From: Diaminobutyricibacter sp049994905
Lineage (GTDB): Bacteria; Actinomycetota; Actinomycetes; Actinomycetales; Microbacteriaceae
Length of the DNA: 64,000 bases
Assembly: GCF_049994905.1 (NCBI RefSeq)
Contig: NZ_CP188258.1
Coordinates: 620,001-684,000, forward strand
Direction of reading: 5' to 3'
This document shows positions 25,525 to 33,001 of this stretch, in pieces. The number at the start of each line of letters is the position of its first letter. Position 1 is the first letter of the stretch. Both the position numbers and the translations under genes were made by a program. Below the pieces are notes generated by a model. The model saw nothing but the letters and a program-made list of their open reading frames with translations. It was not told the origin of the DNA and searched no databases.

Positions 25525-25930
25525 GAGAGACCTCCGCTCCCCGGGTGCACACGGACGACGCGGTAGGCGACTCCTGCGAATTCATTCAAACACAGCGGAT
25601 CCGAATTAGGCGACAAGTTCTCAATTATTCACTTGCGGGGCGGTGGCGGTTTCACGTTGCGAGTGCCACGCCTCGACCGGATGGGGTGCGCCGTGACGAC
25701 GAAGTTTGCGTGGGCGGACGGCGCCGCTCACCTTTTCCGTCGGACCGCTGACCCCACAATGGGGGTCGCCCGGGCGATACCCCCAATCTTGTCTTAGTCA
25801 AGGGGCTACATGGCGCTGCACACCCGCCTACTGTTGCAGCCAACGTTCGGTTTCGACGGAAACCCCTTACGTCTAGAAAGCCTCACAACACGTCTAGAAA
25901 GCCTCACAACCCCAGGAGGAACTTGTGCCC
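25525..25930 (+). promoter_or_regulatory. Leader region of the gas-vesicle cluster
   Basis: About 400 bp without a gene between the secreted-protein gene and the first gas-vesicle gene, the expected site of the cluster promoter. It contains a GGGGTCGCCCGGGCGATACCCC-like palindrome core (CGCCCGGGCG near 25767) and a 21-bp tandem duplication just before the ribosome-binding site. No promoter boxes could be assigned with confidence. Confidence 0.4.
25869..25910 (+). repeat. Perfect 21-bp tandem duplication in the gas-vesicle leader
   Basis: ACGTCTAGAAAGCCTCACAA plus C occurs twice back to back (25869-25889 and 25890-25910), ending three bases before AGGAGGA of the first gas-vesicle gene. It may bind a regulator or only reflect replication slippage. 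Confidence 0.85.
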
Positions 25931-26776
25931 ATGGATGACAAGACGAAAATGGCGGGTCTGCTGCTCGGCGGCTATCTGCTTGGCCGCACGAAGAAGCTGA
26001 GACTGGCGTTCGTGATCGCCACAGCGGTCGCTGGGCGGAAGTTCGCGCCGGCACTGCTCGACAAGGGCAAGGAGCTCCTGGAGTCGTCGCCCGAGACGAA
26101 GAAGCTGGTCGGGCAGATCACCGGAAAGATGTCCGGTGCGCTCAAGGAAGCCGGCATCGCCGGAGCCTCCAAGGGGATCTCCGCGCTGACCAACAAGCTT
26201 CAGACGCGGACGGATCGGATGAACGGCGGAGGGCCTGAGGGATCCGACGAGGAAGAGCCCGAAAAGGAAGAGCCCGACGAGGAAGAACCCGCCGACGAGG
26301 AAGAGCCCGACCAGGAAGAGCCCGCCGACGAGGAAGAGCCCGACCAGGAGCCCGCCGACGAGGAAGAGCCCGACGAGGAAGAGCCCGCCGACGAGGAAGA
26401 GCCCGACCAGGAGCCTGCCGACGAGGAGGAGCCTGCCGACGAGGAGGAGCCTGCCGACGAGGAAGAGCCCGCCGACGAGGAGCCCGCCGACGAGGAAGAG
26501 CCTGAACCGGCACCGAAGAAGTCGGCGCCGCGGTCGCGGAGCGCGGCTTCGCGCAGTTCGTCGAGTTCGTCGACGACTGCGAAGAAGCCCGCACAGCGAT
26601 CCACGCAAAAGCCTGCACAGCGGTCGAGTTCGACGTCCAAGTCGGCTGGATCGTCGTCCTCCGGCTCGTCGTCCTCCCGATCCTCGGCCGCCAAGGCGAC
26701 TCCGCGACGCGGCGGCTCATCGAGTTCATCGAACAGTGGCTCGCAGAGTTCCCGCTCCGGCCGGTCCTCAAAGTAA
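25931..26776 (+). CDS. Gas-vesicle cluster protein with acidic D/E-E-P repeat and Ser/Lys tail
   Basis: 281 aa. Residues 1-100 are basic and partly hydrophobic (KMAGLLLGGYLLGRTKKLRL, then a helical region ending ALTNKLQTRTDRM). Residues about 105-200 are an extreme low-complexity repeat of EEPADEEEPDQ units, followed by a Ser/Lys/Arg-rich tail. Position as first gene of the cluster and the N-terminal part fit the uncharacterised GvpY-like proteins of actinobacterial clusters; this is inferred from position. ATG chosen at spacing 9 from AGGAGGA; a GTG two codons earlier is too close. Confidence 0.6.
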   Translation: MDDKTKMAGLLLGGYLLGRTKKLRLAFVIATAVAGRKFAPALLDKGKELLESSPETKKLVGQITGKMSGALKEAGIAGASKGISALTNKLQTRTDRMNGGGPEGSDEEEPEKEEPDEEEPADEEEPDQEEPADEEEPDQEPADEEEPDEEEPADEEEPDQEPADEEEPADEEEPADEEEPADEEPADEEEPEPAPKKSAPRSRSAASRSSSSSSTTAKKPAQRSTQKPAQRSSSTSKSAGSSSSGSSSSRSSAAKATPRRGGSSSSSNSGSQSSRSGRSSK

Positions 26777-26788
26777 GGAGAGCATGAT

Positions 26789-27958
26789 ATGGCTGACAAG
26801 TCGTCTGAGTCGTTGATGGACAGGCTGCCTCTCGGTGACCTGATGGACAGCGGGATCCAGTACGGGAAGTCGCTGTTCGGCAATCTCCTGGGCAAGGCGT
26901 CCGACAAGGTCGAGGGTCTCACCGAGAAGCTGACGGATTTCGCCAGTGGCGACTCGCCCGGCCCGGCCGGAGAGGCTGCGAAGGCAGGCGTCGAGGCTGC
27001 CGCCAAAGGGGAGAACCCGGCCAAGGCGGCAGTCGGCGGGGCGGTCTCCGGTGTGAAAGACAAGATCAAGGACGTCTTCACCGGCGGCGGCGGTTCGGGT
27101 AGCAAGCAGCAGAAACTCGTGAACATCGTCGAGTGGATCGAGGTCGGTGTTCCGGCCAGGGTCGCGTACAACCAGTGGACCGAGTTCGAGCAGTGGTCCG
27201 ACTTCATGAAAAAGGTCGAGAACGTCGACTACGAAGGGGACGAAGGCAAGGTCAGCTTCAAGGGACAGGTGTTCTGGTCTCACCGCAAGTGGGACGCGAC
27301 GATCAAAGAGATGGTGCCGGACGACCGCATCATCTGGAGGTCCACAGGAGAGAAAGGTCATCTCGACGGTGCAGTCACATTCCACGAGTACGGACCGCGG
27401 CTGACCAAGATCTGCATCGTCGTGGAGTACTACCCGCAGGGACTCTTCGAGAAGACCGGGCAGATTTGGCGGGCCGTCGGGCGGCGCGTGCGTGTCGAGA
27501 TGAAGCGCTATGTGCGCCACGTCATGACGACGACGATTCTCGATCCGGACAGCGTAGAAGGCTGGCGCGGTGAGATTCGCGACGAGGAGGTTGTCCGGAC
27601 CCACGAGGAAGCCGTCGAGCAGGAGAACGCCGAGAACGAAGAGAACGACGACCAGGACAACGGGTCGGACGACGCGGACTCCGAGGCTTCAGACGAAGGC
27701 GGGGACGAGTACGACGACGAGGACACCGACGACGACGAGAACACCGACGACGAGGACCGCGACGACGAGTACGACGACGATAACGCCGATGGCGACTCCG
27801 GCGACGACGAGTACGACGACGAGCCGGCCGACGACGAGGAGGAGCCTGCCGACGAGGAGGAGCCTGCCGACGAAGACGAAGAACCCGTCGACGAAGAAGA
27901 CGAACCAGTGGACGAAGACGAGTACGAGGAAGCCGACGAAGAGCCGGCTAGGAGGTAG
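26789..27958 (+). CDS. Gas-vesicle cluster SRPBCC protein (GvpZ-like) with acidic tail
   Basis: 389 aa. Residues 1-105 are a helical region (GDLMDSGIQYGKSLFGNLLG). Residues about 112-260 are an SRPBCC/polyketide-cyclase-like domain: VPARVAYNQWTEFEQWSDFM, DDRIIWRSTGEKG, AVTFHEYGPRLTKI. The last about 125 residues are almost only Asp and Glu with Tyr/Pro. SRPBCC proteins accompany gas-vesicle genes in Streptomyces (gvpZ). The domain may bind a small lipid-like ligand or the vesicle surface; unproven. AAGGAG precedes the ATG, and it follows the first gene by 12 bp. Confidence 0.75.
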   Translation: MADKSSESLMDRLPLGDLMDSGIQYGKSLFGNLLGKASDKVEGLTEKLTDFASGDSPGPAGEAAKAGVEAAAKGENPAKAAVGGAVSGVKDKIKDVFTGGGGSGSKQQKLVNIVEWIEVGVPARVAYNQWTEFEQWSDFMKKVENVDYEGDEGKVSFKGQVFWSHRKWDATIKEMVPDDRIIWRSTGEKGHLDGAVTFHEYGPRLTKICIVVEYYPQGLFEKTGQIWRAVGRRVRVEMKRYVRHVMTTTILDPDSVEGWRGEIRDEEVVRTHEEAVEQENAENEENDDQDNGSDDADSEASDEGGDEYDDEDTDDDENTDDEDRDDEYDDDNADGDSGDDEYDDEPADDEEEPADEEEPADEDEEPVDEEDEPVDEDEYEEADEEPARR

Positions 27959-27965
27959 GTGAGCA

Positions 27966-28409
27966 ATGAGCATGACGACACAATCCCGAGGCGGCTATCT
28001 CGAGCGTCCTCAGTCGAGTTCCCTTGCGGACGTGATCGAGGTGATCCTCGACAAGGGCCTCGTGATCGACGCCTACGTGCGGGTGTCGCTGGTCGGAATC
28101 GAGGTGCTGACCATCGACGCGCGGATCGTGATCGCGAGCGTCGACACGTACCTGCGCTTCGCCGAGGCGACGAACCGTCTCGACCTGACCAAGCAGGGCG
28201 GCAAGGACCTCCCCGAACTCGTCGAGTCGATGTCGCAGAGCGGCGCCAAGGGCAAGACCAGCGGCGCACTCTCCGGGGTGAAGGACGCGATCGAGGGCGG
28301 CGACGACGATGACGACGACAAGAACAACGACAAGAGCGACGACAGGAGCAGCGACAGGAGTGAGGAGCGCCGTCCTCCGCGTCGTCGGGCTCCAAGCCGA
28401 AGCGAATGA
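27966..28409 (+). CDS. gvpA: Gas vesicle structural protein GvpA
   Basis: 147 aa. Residues about 18-70 are the conserved GvpA core that forms the ribs of the vesicle wall: SSSLADVIEVILDKGLVIDA, VSLVGIEVLTIDARIVIAS, TYLRFAEA. The tail after about residue 75 is long, acidic then basic (GGDDDDDDKNNDKSDD), making it twice the usual GvpA length. It starts eight bases after the SRPBCC gene behind AGGAGG and overlaps gvpF by ATGA. As the best match to GvpA among the three paralogs it is the likely major wall protein. Confidence 0.88.
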   Translation: MSMTTQSRGGYLERPQSSSLADVIEVILDKGLVIDAYVRVSLVGIEVLTIDARIVIASVDTYLRFAEATNRLDLTKQGGKDLPELVESMSQSGAKGKTSGALSGVKDAIEGGDDDDDDKNNDKSDDRSSDRSEERRPPRRRAPSRSE

Positions 28410-29149
28410 TGAGCGCCCTCGACACTGACCAGTACGTCTACGGCATCGTGCGCGCTGGCACGCCGGCCCCGGGGCTGCCCGGGGTCGGCGACGAGCGCGT
28501 CGAAGTCCTGGCGTCCGGCGACCTCGCCGTTCTCGTGACCCCTGTCGTGGATTCCGCAGAGATCGGCACGCCGGAGAACCTGCTGGCGCACAGCCGGGTC
28601 CTGGATGACGTGGCCGCGGAGAGCGCCGTGCTGCCGATGACGTTCGGGACGATCGTCCCCGACACCGATGCCATCATGCACGACGTCCTGCCGCGCATGC
28701 GCGATGAGTACCTCGACAAGTTGCGACGAATCGAGGGCGCCAGCCAGTTCACGGTGCGCGCACGATACGTCGAAGAGGTAGCGCTGGCCGAGGTGATCAG
28801 CGAGAACCCCGAGGTCGCGCGACTTCGCAAGACCACCAGCGGCAGAAGCGAAGAGGAGTCCTACTACGAGCTCATCGAGGAGGGCCGATTGGTCGCCGAC
28901 GAACTGGAACACAAGGCGTCAGGGGATGCGCGCACCATTTCCGACCGACTGGCGCCGGTCACACGCGAACTGGTGATCCACGAGCGGAGCCGGGCCGGGG
29001 ACGTCGTCGAACTCGTTGCGCTGGTTGAGCGGACTGCGCAGGGCGACTTCGAGAGCGCGGTCGAGCGTCTGGCCGCCGAGAGCGCGGGCCGGATCACCTT
29101 CCGTCTGCTCGGCCCGCAAGCGCCCTACGACTTCGTCGGCGAGGTGTGA
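28406..29149 (+). CDS. gvpF: Gas vesicle protein GvpF (GvpF/L family)
   Basis: 247 aa, standard length. Starts with the family strand YVYGIVRAGTPAPGLPGVG, then VLPMTFGTIVPDTDAIM, a helical middle and the closing GPQAPYDFVGE motif (compare GPWPPYSF in the second copy). GvpF/L proteins are minor components needed for assembly and contact GvpA. ATGA overlap with gvpA upstream. Confidence 0.92.
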   Translation: MMSALDTDQYVYGIVRAGTPAPGLPGVGDERVEVLASGDLAVLVTPVVDSAEIGTPENLLAHSRVLDDVAAESAVLPMTFGTIVPDTDAIMHDVLPRMRDEYLDKLRRIEGASQFTVRARYVEEVALAEVISENPEVARLRKTTSGRSEEESYYELIEEGRLVADELEHKASGDARTISDRLAPVTRELVIHERSRAGDVVELVALVERTAQGDFESAVERLAAESAGRITFRLLGPQAPYDFVGEV

Positions 29150-29153
29150 GGCC

Positions 29154-29402
29154 ATGGGGTTACTGACCAGCCTGATCGGGTTGCCGTTTGCGCCCATCCG
29201 AGGAACCATCTGGATCGCAGAGCGGGTACTCGAAGAAGCCAGGCGACAGTACTACGATCCTGGCGTGATTCAGCGGCAGCTCGAAGAGATCGGGCACGCC
29301 AGAGAGCTCGGGATGATTTCCGAGGACGACGCCCGCGCGTTGGAGAAGGAACTCGTCGCCAGACTCATGGAAGCCAGTAGGCAGCCGCGTCGGGAGGGAT
29401 AG
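29154..29402 (+). CDS. gvpG: Gas vesicle protein GvpG
   Basis: 82 aa, typical size. LLTSLIGLPFAPIRGTIWIA followed by a charged helix (EEARRQYYDPGVIQRQLEEI, ISEDDARALEKELVARL) is the GvpG pattern. It is needed for vesicle assembly. The ATG at 29154 lies four bases after the gvpF stop. Confidence 0.9.
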   Translation: MGLLTSLIGLPFAPIRGTIWIAERVLEEARRQYYDPGVIQRQLEEIGHARELGMISEDDARALEKELVARLMEASRQPRREG

Positions 29403-29404
29403 CA

Positions 29405-29977
29405 ATGGCCGATCAAGACCAGCCCACGATCACCACGCGACGGCGGCGTGGGGAGTCGGGCGCGACCGCCGGGAGTGCTTCGCAAGCGAAGGCCTCCTCA
29501 TCGGAATCGAAGGAGTCATCGGAAGACTCGCCGAATGAGCCTTCCGAGCCCTCGTCGAAGGAGAAGCCCGGCAATCGTCAGAGCGATGGTTCGTCCGAGG
29601 ACCGGAAGCCCGAGGACCGGAAGTCCGGCGACCGGAAGTCCGACGACCGGAAGCCTGTGGACCGGAAGCCCGAGGACCGAAAGTCCGGGGGGGACCAGAG
29701 CAGCGGCCGCAACTCGAAGATGACTCCGGCGATCGCTGCCCGCGAGGCCGTGCGGCAGCTGCAGGAGTTGAGTCGGCACGAAGTGGAGGGCGTGGTCGGT
29801 ATCGAGAAGGGCGACGACGGCGGCTGGACGGTGACTGTCGAAGTCGTCGAGAGCCGTCGCATCCCGGACACCGCGGATGTCCTGGCCGAGTACGCGGTCG
29901 GCATCGACGACGCCGGTGACCTCACGACGTACTCCCGGAAGTCCCGGTATGTGCGCGGCCGGACCAGCCGCGAATGA
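29405..29977 (+). CDS. gvpO: Gas vesicle protein GvpO with repetitive N-terminus
   Basis: 190 aa. The conserved GvpO domain is the C-terminal half: AAREAVRQLQELSRHEVEGV, DGGWTVTVEVVESRRIPDTA, DVLAEYAV...YSRKSRYVRG. The first about 100 residues are low complexity with a 12-bp-period repeat coding DRKPEDRKSGDRKS. GvpO affects vesicle gene expression or assembly in haloarchaea; in actinobacteria it is a core gene of the cluster. It starts two bases after the gvpG stop. Confidence 0.9.
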   Translation: MADQDQPTITTRRRRGESGATAGSASQAKASSSESKESSEDSPNEPSEPSSKEKPGNRQSDGSSEDRKPEDRKSGDRKSDDRKPVDRKPEDRKSGGDQSSGRNSKMTPAIAAREAVRQLQELSRHEVEGVVGIEKGDDGGWTVTVEVVESRRIPDTADVLAEYAVGIDDAGDLTTYSRKSRYVRGRTSRE

Positions 29978-30032
29978 GGCCGGCGCAGACTCCACCGCTG
30001 CATCCTCACCGATCCGAATCCAGGGTGGCCGA

Positions 30033-30443
30033 ATGAGCGATGACAACGTAGGCGCATCCATGATGCCGATGCGCGGCAAAGCCATGCAGCCTCAGCGGTC
30101 GGGCGACGGCACGCTCACGCACGTGATCGAGACGTTGCTGGACAAGGGCCTCGTCATCAACGCCGACATCACCGTCGCCGTCGCGGGGGTGGAGCTCCTC
30201 GGGATCCGCATCCGCGCCGCACTGGCCTCCCTGGAGACCGCAGCGCGCTACGGATTGGAGTTCCCTTCAGGGACCTCCAGAGACACGGTCGCGTGGCAAG
30301 ATGCTATGGAGCAGAAGGACACCTGCCCGGCGTGCGGCAAACAGGCCCCGCTGCAGCAACTGCTCAACGAGTTCTGCCCATGGTGCGGTTGGCAGAGCGC
30401 GCAAGCGCTATCGAAACAGTCCGGGTCGTCGGAAGCTGAGTGA
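30033..30443 (+). CDS. gvpJ: GvpA/GvpJ-family protein with C-terminal zinc ribbon
   Basis: 136 aa. Residues about 22-75 are a GvpA-like core (TLTHVIETLLDKGLVINADI, VAGVELLGIRIRAALASLE). Instead of the usual end, the C-terminus has two CxxC knuckles, CPACGKQ and CPWCGW, 19 residues apart: a zinc-ribbon arrangement. GvpJ is a minor wall protein at the vesicle tips; the zinc ribbon could mediate a protein contact. Stop and next start overlap (GTGA). Assignment as GvpJ rather than GvpS is by order and length. Confidence 0.75.
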   Translation: MSDDNVGASMMPMRGKAMQPQRSGDGTLTHVIETLLDKGLVINADITVAVAGVELLGIRIRAALASLETAARYGLEFPSGTSRDTVAWQDAMEQKDTCPACGKQAPLQQLLNEFCPWCGWQSAQALSKQSGSSEAE

Positions 30444-31414
30444 GTCTGATGTCGCAGTCGTCGCAATCGCCTGTGCAACCGACGCGGGACCAGCGGGCGA
30501 CCCTGGGAGCCTTGGTCGACGTGCTGCTCAACAAGGGCGTCTATCTCGACGTCGACCTGATCATCACCGTCGCCGACATCCCGCTCATCGGCGTCAACCT
30601 GCGCGCCACGATTGCGGGCATGGAGACGATGCTCGAGTACGGCATGATGCAGGGCTGGGACGAACGCACGCGGGCCTCCGTTCGCCAGTCCGTCGCCCGT
30701 CACCTCCCGTTGCGTTCGGGCGAAGACGTCCTGGCCACAATGGCAGGAGGGTTGAACGAGGCGGGAGCGGAGCAGGGTCCTGCGATCTGGCGGTTGGGGA
30801 CCGTGCTGGTGACCACGCAGCGTCTGATGGTCTTCCGCCGTGAGCCTCCCGAGATCCTCTGGGAAGCGCCGCGCTCCGACGTCGCTACCGTCACGAAGAA
30901 ATCCGAGCCGAGCGCCGGGCGCAGTGAGCGCACCCGCGTCGAGGTTCGCTTGGCGAGCGGCCAGGAGGTCGTCCTCCAGGCAGCCCGGCCCGAACAGCTG
31001 GTGTCAGTGCTCGGCAGCCGGAACGGTATCGCGACCGCGACCGCGTCGAGGGGACGCCCCGGACCCCCGCCGCGTGAGCTCGATCTGGAGGACGCGTCGC
31101 CCGAGGGGCAGCTGCTCACCAGTGATCTCTTGTTCCAGGAGACCCGGGCCGGCTCTCCGGTCTGGCGCAGAGGTGCCGCCGTGTACAACGTCGCCACCGG
31201 CTTCACGTGGAAGGCGGCAGAGGACAGGCGACCCGCAGTCCAGCTCACGCCCCGCGAGATCACGCGAGTCCGCACCGAGGACCAGCCCGACCAGGAGACG
31301 AACGGGCGGATACTGGTGATCGAGTCATCCGGCGGGACTGTGCGCCTGACGGGTGACCGGATCGCGGAGTGGGCGCAGGTCCTCGCCGAGGCGACCGGCG
31401 CGGCTCCGGGATGA
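30440..31414 (+). CDS. GvpA/GvpS-family protein fused to two PH-like domains
   Basis: 324 aa. Residues about 18-75 are a GvpA-family core (TLGALVDVLLNKGVYLDVDL, IPLIGVNLRATIAGME). Two segments that look like bacterial PH/GRAM domains follow, at about 100-195 (WRLGTVLVTTQRLMVFRREP, DVATVTKK) and about 205-320 (LLTSDLLFQETRAG, AAVYNVATGFTWK, ITRVRTED). Both have the strand pattern and the closing helix (PEQLVSVL; IAEWAQVLAEA). GvpS is normally short, so this is a large fusion. It may tether vesicles to membrane or protein. GTG start overlaps the zinc-ribbon gene. Confidence 0.7.
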   Translation: MSLMSQSSQSPVQPTRDQRATLGALVDVLLNKGVYLDVDLIITVADIPLIGVNLRATIAGMETMLEYGMMQGWDERTRASVRQSVARHLPLRSGEDVLATMAGGLNEAGAEQGPAIWRLGTVLVTTQRLMVFRREPPEILWEAPRSDVATVTKKSEPSAGRSERTRVEVRLASGQEVVLQAARPEQLVSVLGSRNGIATATASRGRPGPPPRELDLEDASPEGQLLTSDLLFQETRAGSPVWRRGAAVYNVATGFTWKAAEDRRPAVQLTPREITRVRTEDQPDQETNGRILVIESSGGTVRLTGDRIAEWAQVLAEATGAAPG

Positions 31415-31444
31415 ACGCGGCATGGACGACATCGGAGGTGCGCA

Positions 31445-31777
31445 ATGACACTGAACGTGGATGAGGACAGCCTCAAGAACGGCGTGCTCACACTCGTCGT
31501 GACACTGGTCGAAGTCATCCAGGGAGCTCTGGAGACGCAGGCGCTCCGACGTCTGGAAGGTGGCGACCTCACCGAGGAGGAGCAGGCCCGGCTCGGCGAC
31601 GCGCTGCTCGAGCTCGATGAGGCGATGGAGCAGATCAAGAGGGATCACGGCATCGCGGAGGCCGTGGCCGATCTGCATTCCGCGCTCGACGACGTCGTGG
31701 ACGATGTCGTCGGCAAGCTCGTCAACGTGGGACTCCAAACCGACGGGCAGGAAAAGGGTCTCCCGTGGAAGCGATGA
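31445..31777 (+). CDS. gvpK: Gas vesicle protein GvpK
   Basis: 110 aa. LKNGVLTLVVTLVEVIQGAL followed by ETQALRRLEGGDLTEEEQAR and LGDALLELDEAMEQIKRDHG is the GvpK signature. A conserved helical minor protein of vesicle formation. Its stop overlaps the gvpL start (ATGA). Confidence 0.93.
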   Translation: MTLNVDEDSLKNGVLTLVVTLVEVIQGALETQALRRLEGGDLTEEEQARLGDALLELDEAMEQIKRDHGIAEAVADLHSALDDVVDDVVGKLVNVGLQTDGQEKGLPWKR

Positions 31778-32583
31778 CCACCGCCGAGGAGCCCGGCCTC
31801 TACCTCTATGCGATCCTTCCGGAGCGCGTCGCTACGCCGTCGCTCGGGGTCGGCATTCGCGACGCGCCGCTGAAGGTCGTCACGGCCGCGGGCCTCGCCG
31901 CTGTCGTCCATGAAGGCCAGGTGGGCGCGCTGACCGGCGACGACGCCGACGTGAAGGAATGGGTCGTTCAGCACAGCGAGGTCGTGGAGCGCGTGTGGGG
32001 CTTCGGCGACACCGTATTGCCGGCCACTTTCAATGTGATTGTGGCGCCGGGCGACGGAGAGTCGGCCGCGGAGCGACTCTGTGGCTGGCTCACCACTTCC
32101 GCCGAAACCCTCGCAGCCAGGCTCCAGACCCTGGCGGGCCTGGTCGAGTTGCAGGTCGAGATCGACCTCGACCCGCAGAGGGTGGCGCAATCCGACCCAG
32201 AGGCGACGCAACTGCGAAACTCCCTGGCCGAACGCCCTCCTGGCGTCCGTCGGCTGCTGCAGAGGAAGCTCGACACCCTCGAACGCGACGCGGCCGACCG
32301 ACGGGCCGACGAACTGTATCCGGATTACCGGCGACGGTTGGCCGAGCACTGCGAGGACCTCTCTGAGGGCCGCCGCGCCCATCCGCCGCAGGGATTCGTG
32401 ACCGTGCTCAACCTGGCCCTCCTCGCCCGCCGGGAGGCGGTGGAGTCCGTGGGGTCCGTCCTGGCCACCATACGCAGCGAGCAGCCGGCTGCTGAGGTGA
32501 GCTTTTTCGGGCCGTGGCCGCCGTATTCGTTCACCGACGCGCTCGACATCGGGACGGTCGGCGACCGCGCGTCGGCCCGTTAG
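31774..32583 (+). CDS. gvpL: Gas vesicle protein GvpL (second GvpF/L paralog)
   Basis: 269 aa. YLYAILPERVATPSLGVGI at the start, VLPATFNVIVAPGDGESAAE in the middle and FFGPWPPYSFTDA at the end are the GvpF/L landmarks. It closes the cluster. The ATG at 31774 overlaps the gvpK stop; a GTG three codons earlier is also in frame. Confidence 0.9.
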   Translation: MTTAEEPGLYLYAILPERVATPSLGVGIRDAPLKVVTAAGLAAVVHEGQVGALTGDDADVKEWVVQHSEVVERVWGFGDTVLPATFNVIVAPGDGESAAERLCGWLTTSAETLAARLQTLAGLVELQVEIDLDPQRVAQSDPEATQLRNSLAERPPGVRRLLQRKLDTLERDAADRRADELYPDYRRRLAEHCEDLSEGRRAHPPQGFVTVLNLALLARREAVESVGSVLATIRSEQPAAEVSFFGPWPPYSFTDALDIGTVGDRASAR

Positions 32584-32596
32584 CCCGCGAAGGGGG

Positions 32597-32899
32597 CTAT
32601 TCCTCGAGGGTTTTGCAGTTGATCCGGAGGCCGGCCGCCGAGTTGCACTGGAGGCTCATCTCCTCGAGCCACTCACGGTCGATCGGTGCTGTGCCGCCAT
32701 GCTCATAGCGGAACGCCAGGGGGATGCTGGGGTCGATCCACACTGTCACGCGGCCTGTTCCGAGGGTGGCCGGATCGATCCAGGAGAAGAAGAAGCCCTC
32801 GCGGCGACGAAGCTTCAACCCCATCACCACTTGGAGGTGAGCAAGGGTCCGGTCGTCGAAACCGAAGCAGTGGCCCGTGCCGTACGTCAGCGTGCCCAT
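32597..32899 (-). CDS. DUF7882-type small protein of Microbacteriaceae
   Basis: 100 aa: MGTLTYGTGHCFGFDDRTLA, HLQVVMGLKLRRREGFFFSW, then VTVWIDPSIPLAFRYEHGGT. This small protein is ubiquitous in Microbacteriaceae and is often misannotated as ATP-dependent DNA ligase because it is found beside ligases; no ligase motif is present. Function unknown. Convergent with gvpL, 13 bp apart. Confidence 0.85.
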   Translation of the reverse strand: MGTLTYGTGHCFGFDDRTLAHLQVVMGLKLRRREGFFFSWIDPATLGTGRVTVWIDPSIPLAFRYEHGGTAPIDREWLEEMSLQCNSAAGLRINCKTLEE

Positions 32900-33001
32900 G
32901 CGGCACCTCCCGCCTGACGCCCAGGGTCCGGGGGCGACACAGCCTCACCCAATCGTAAGTCTCGGCGGCGCTCGCGGCACCAAGTTATCGAAAGTCGTCG
33001 G

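Noticed and set aside
26240..26510. CRISPR-like regular repeats
   Set aside because: The periodicity comes from in-frame codons for Glu/Asp/Pro/Ala; there are no unique spacers and no cas genes.
32597..32899. ATP-dependent DNA ligase
   Set aside because: The common database label for this small protein is not supported: no KxDG motif, only 100 residues.
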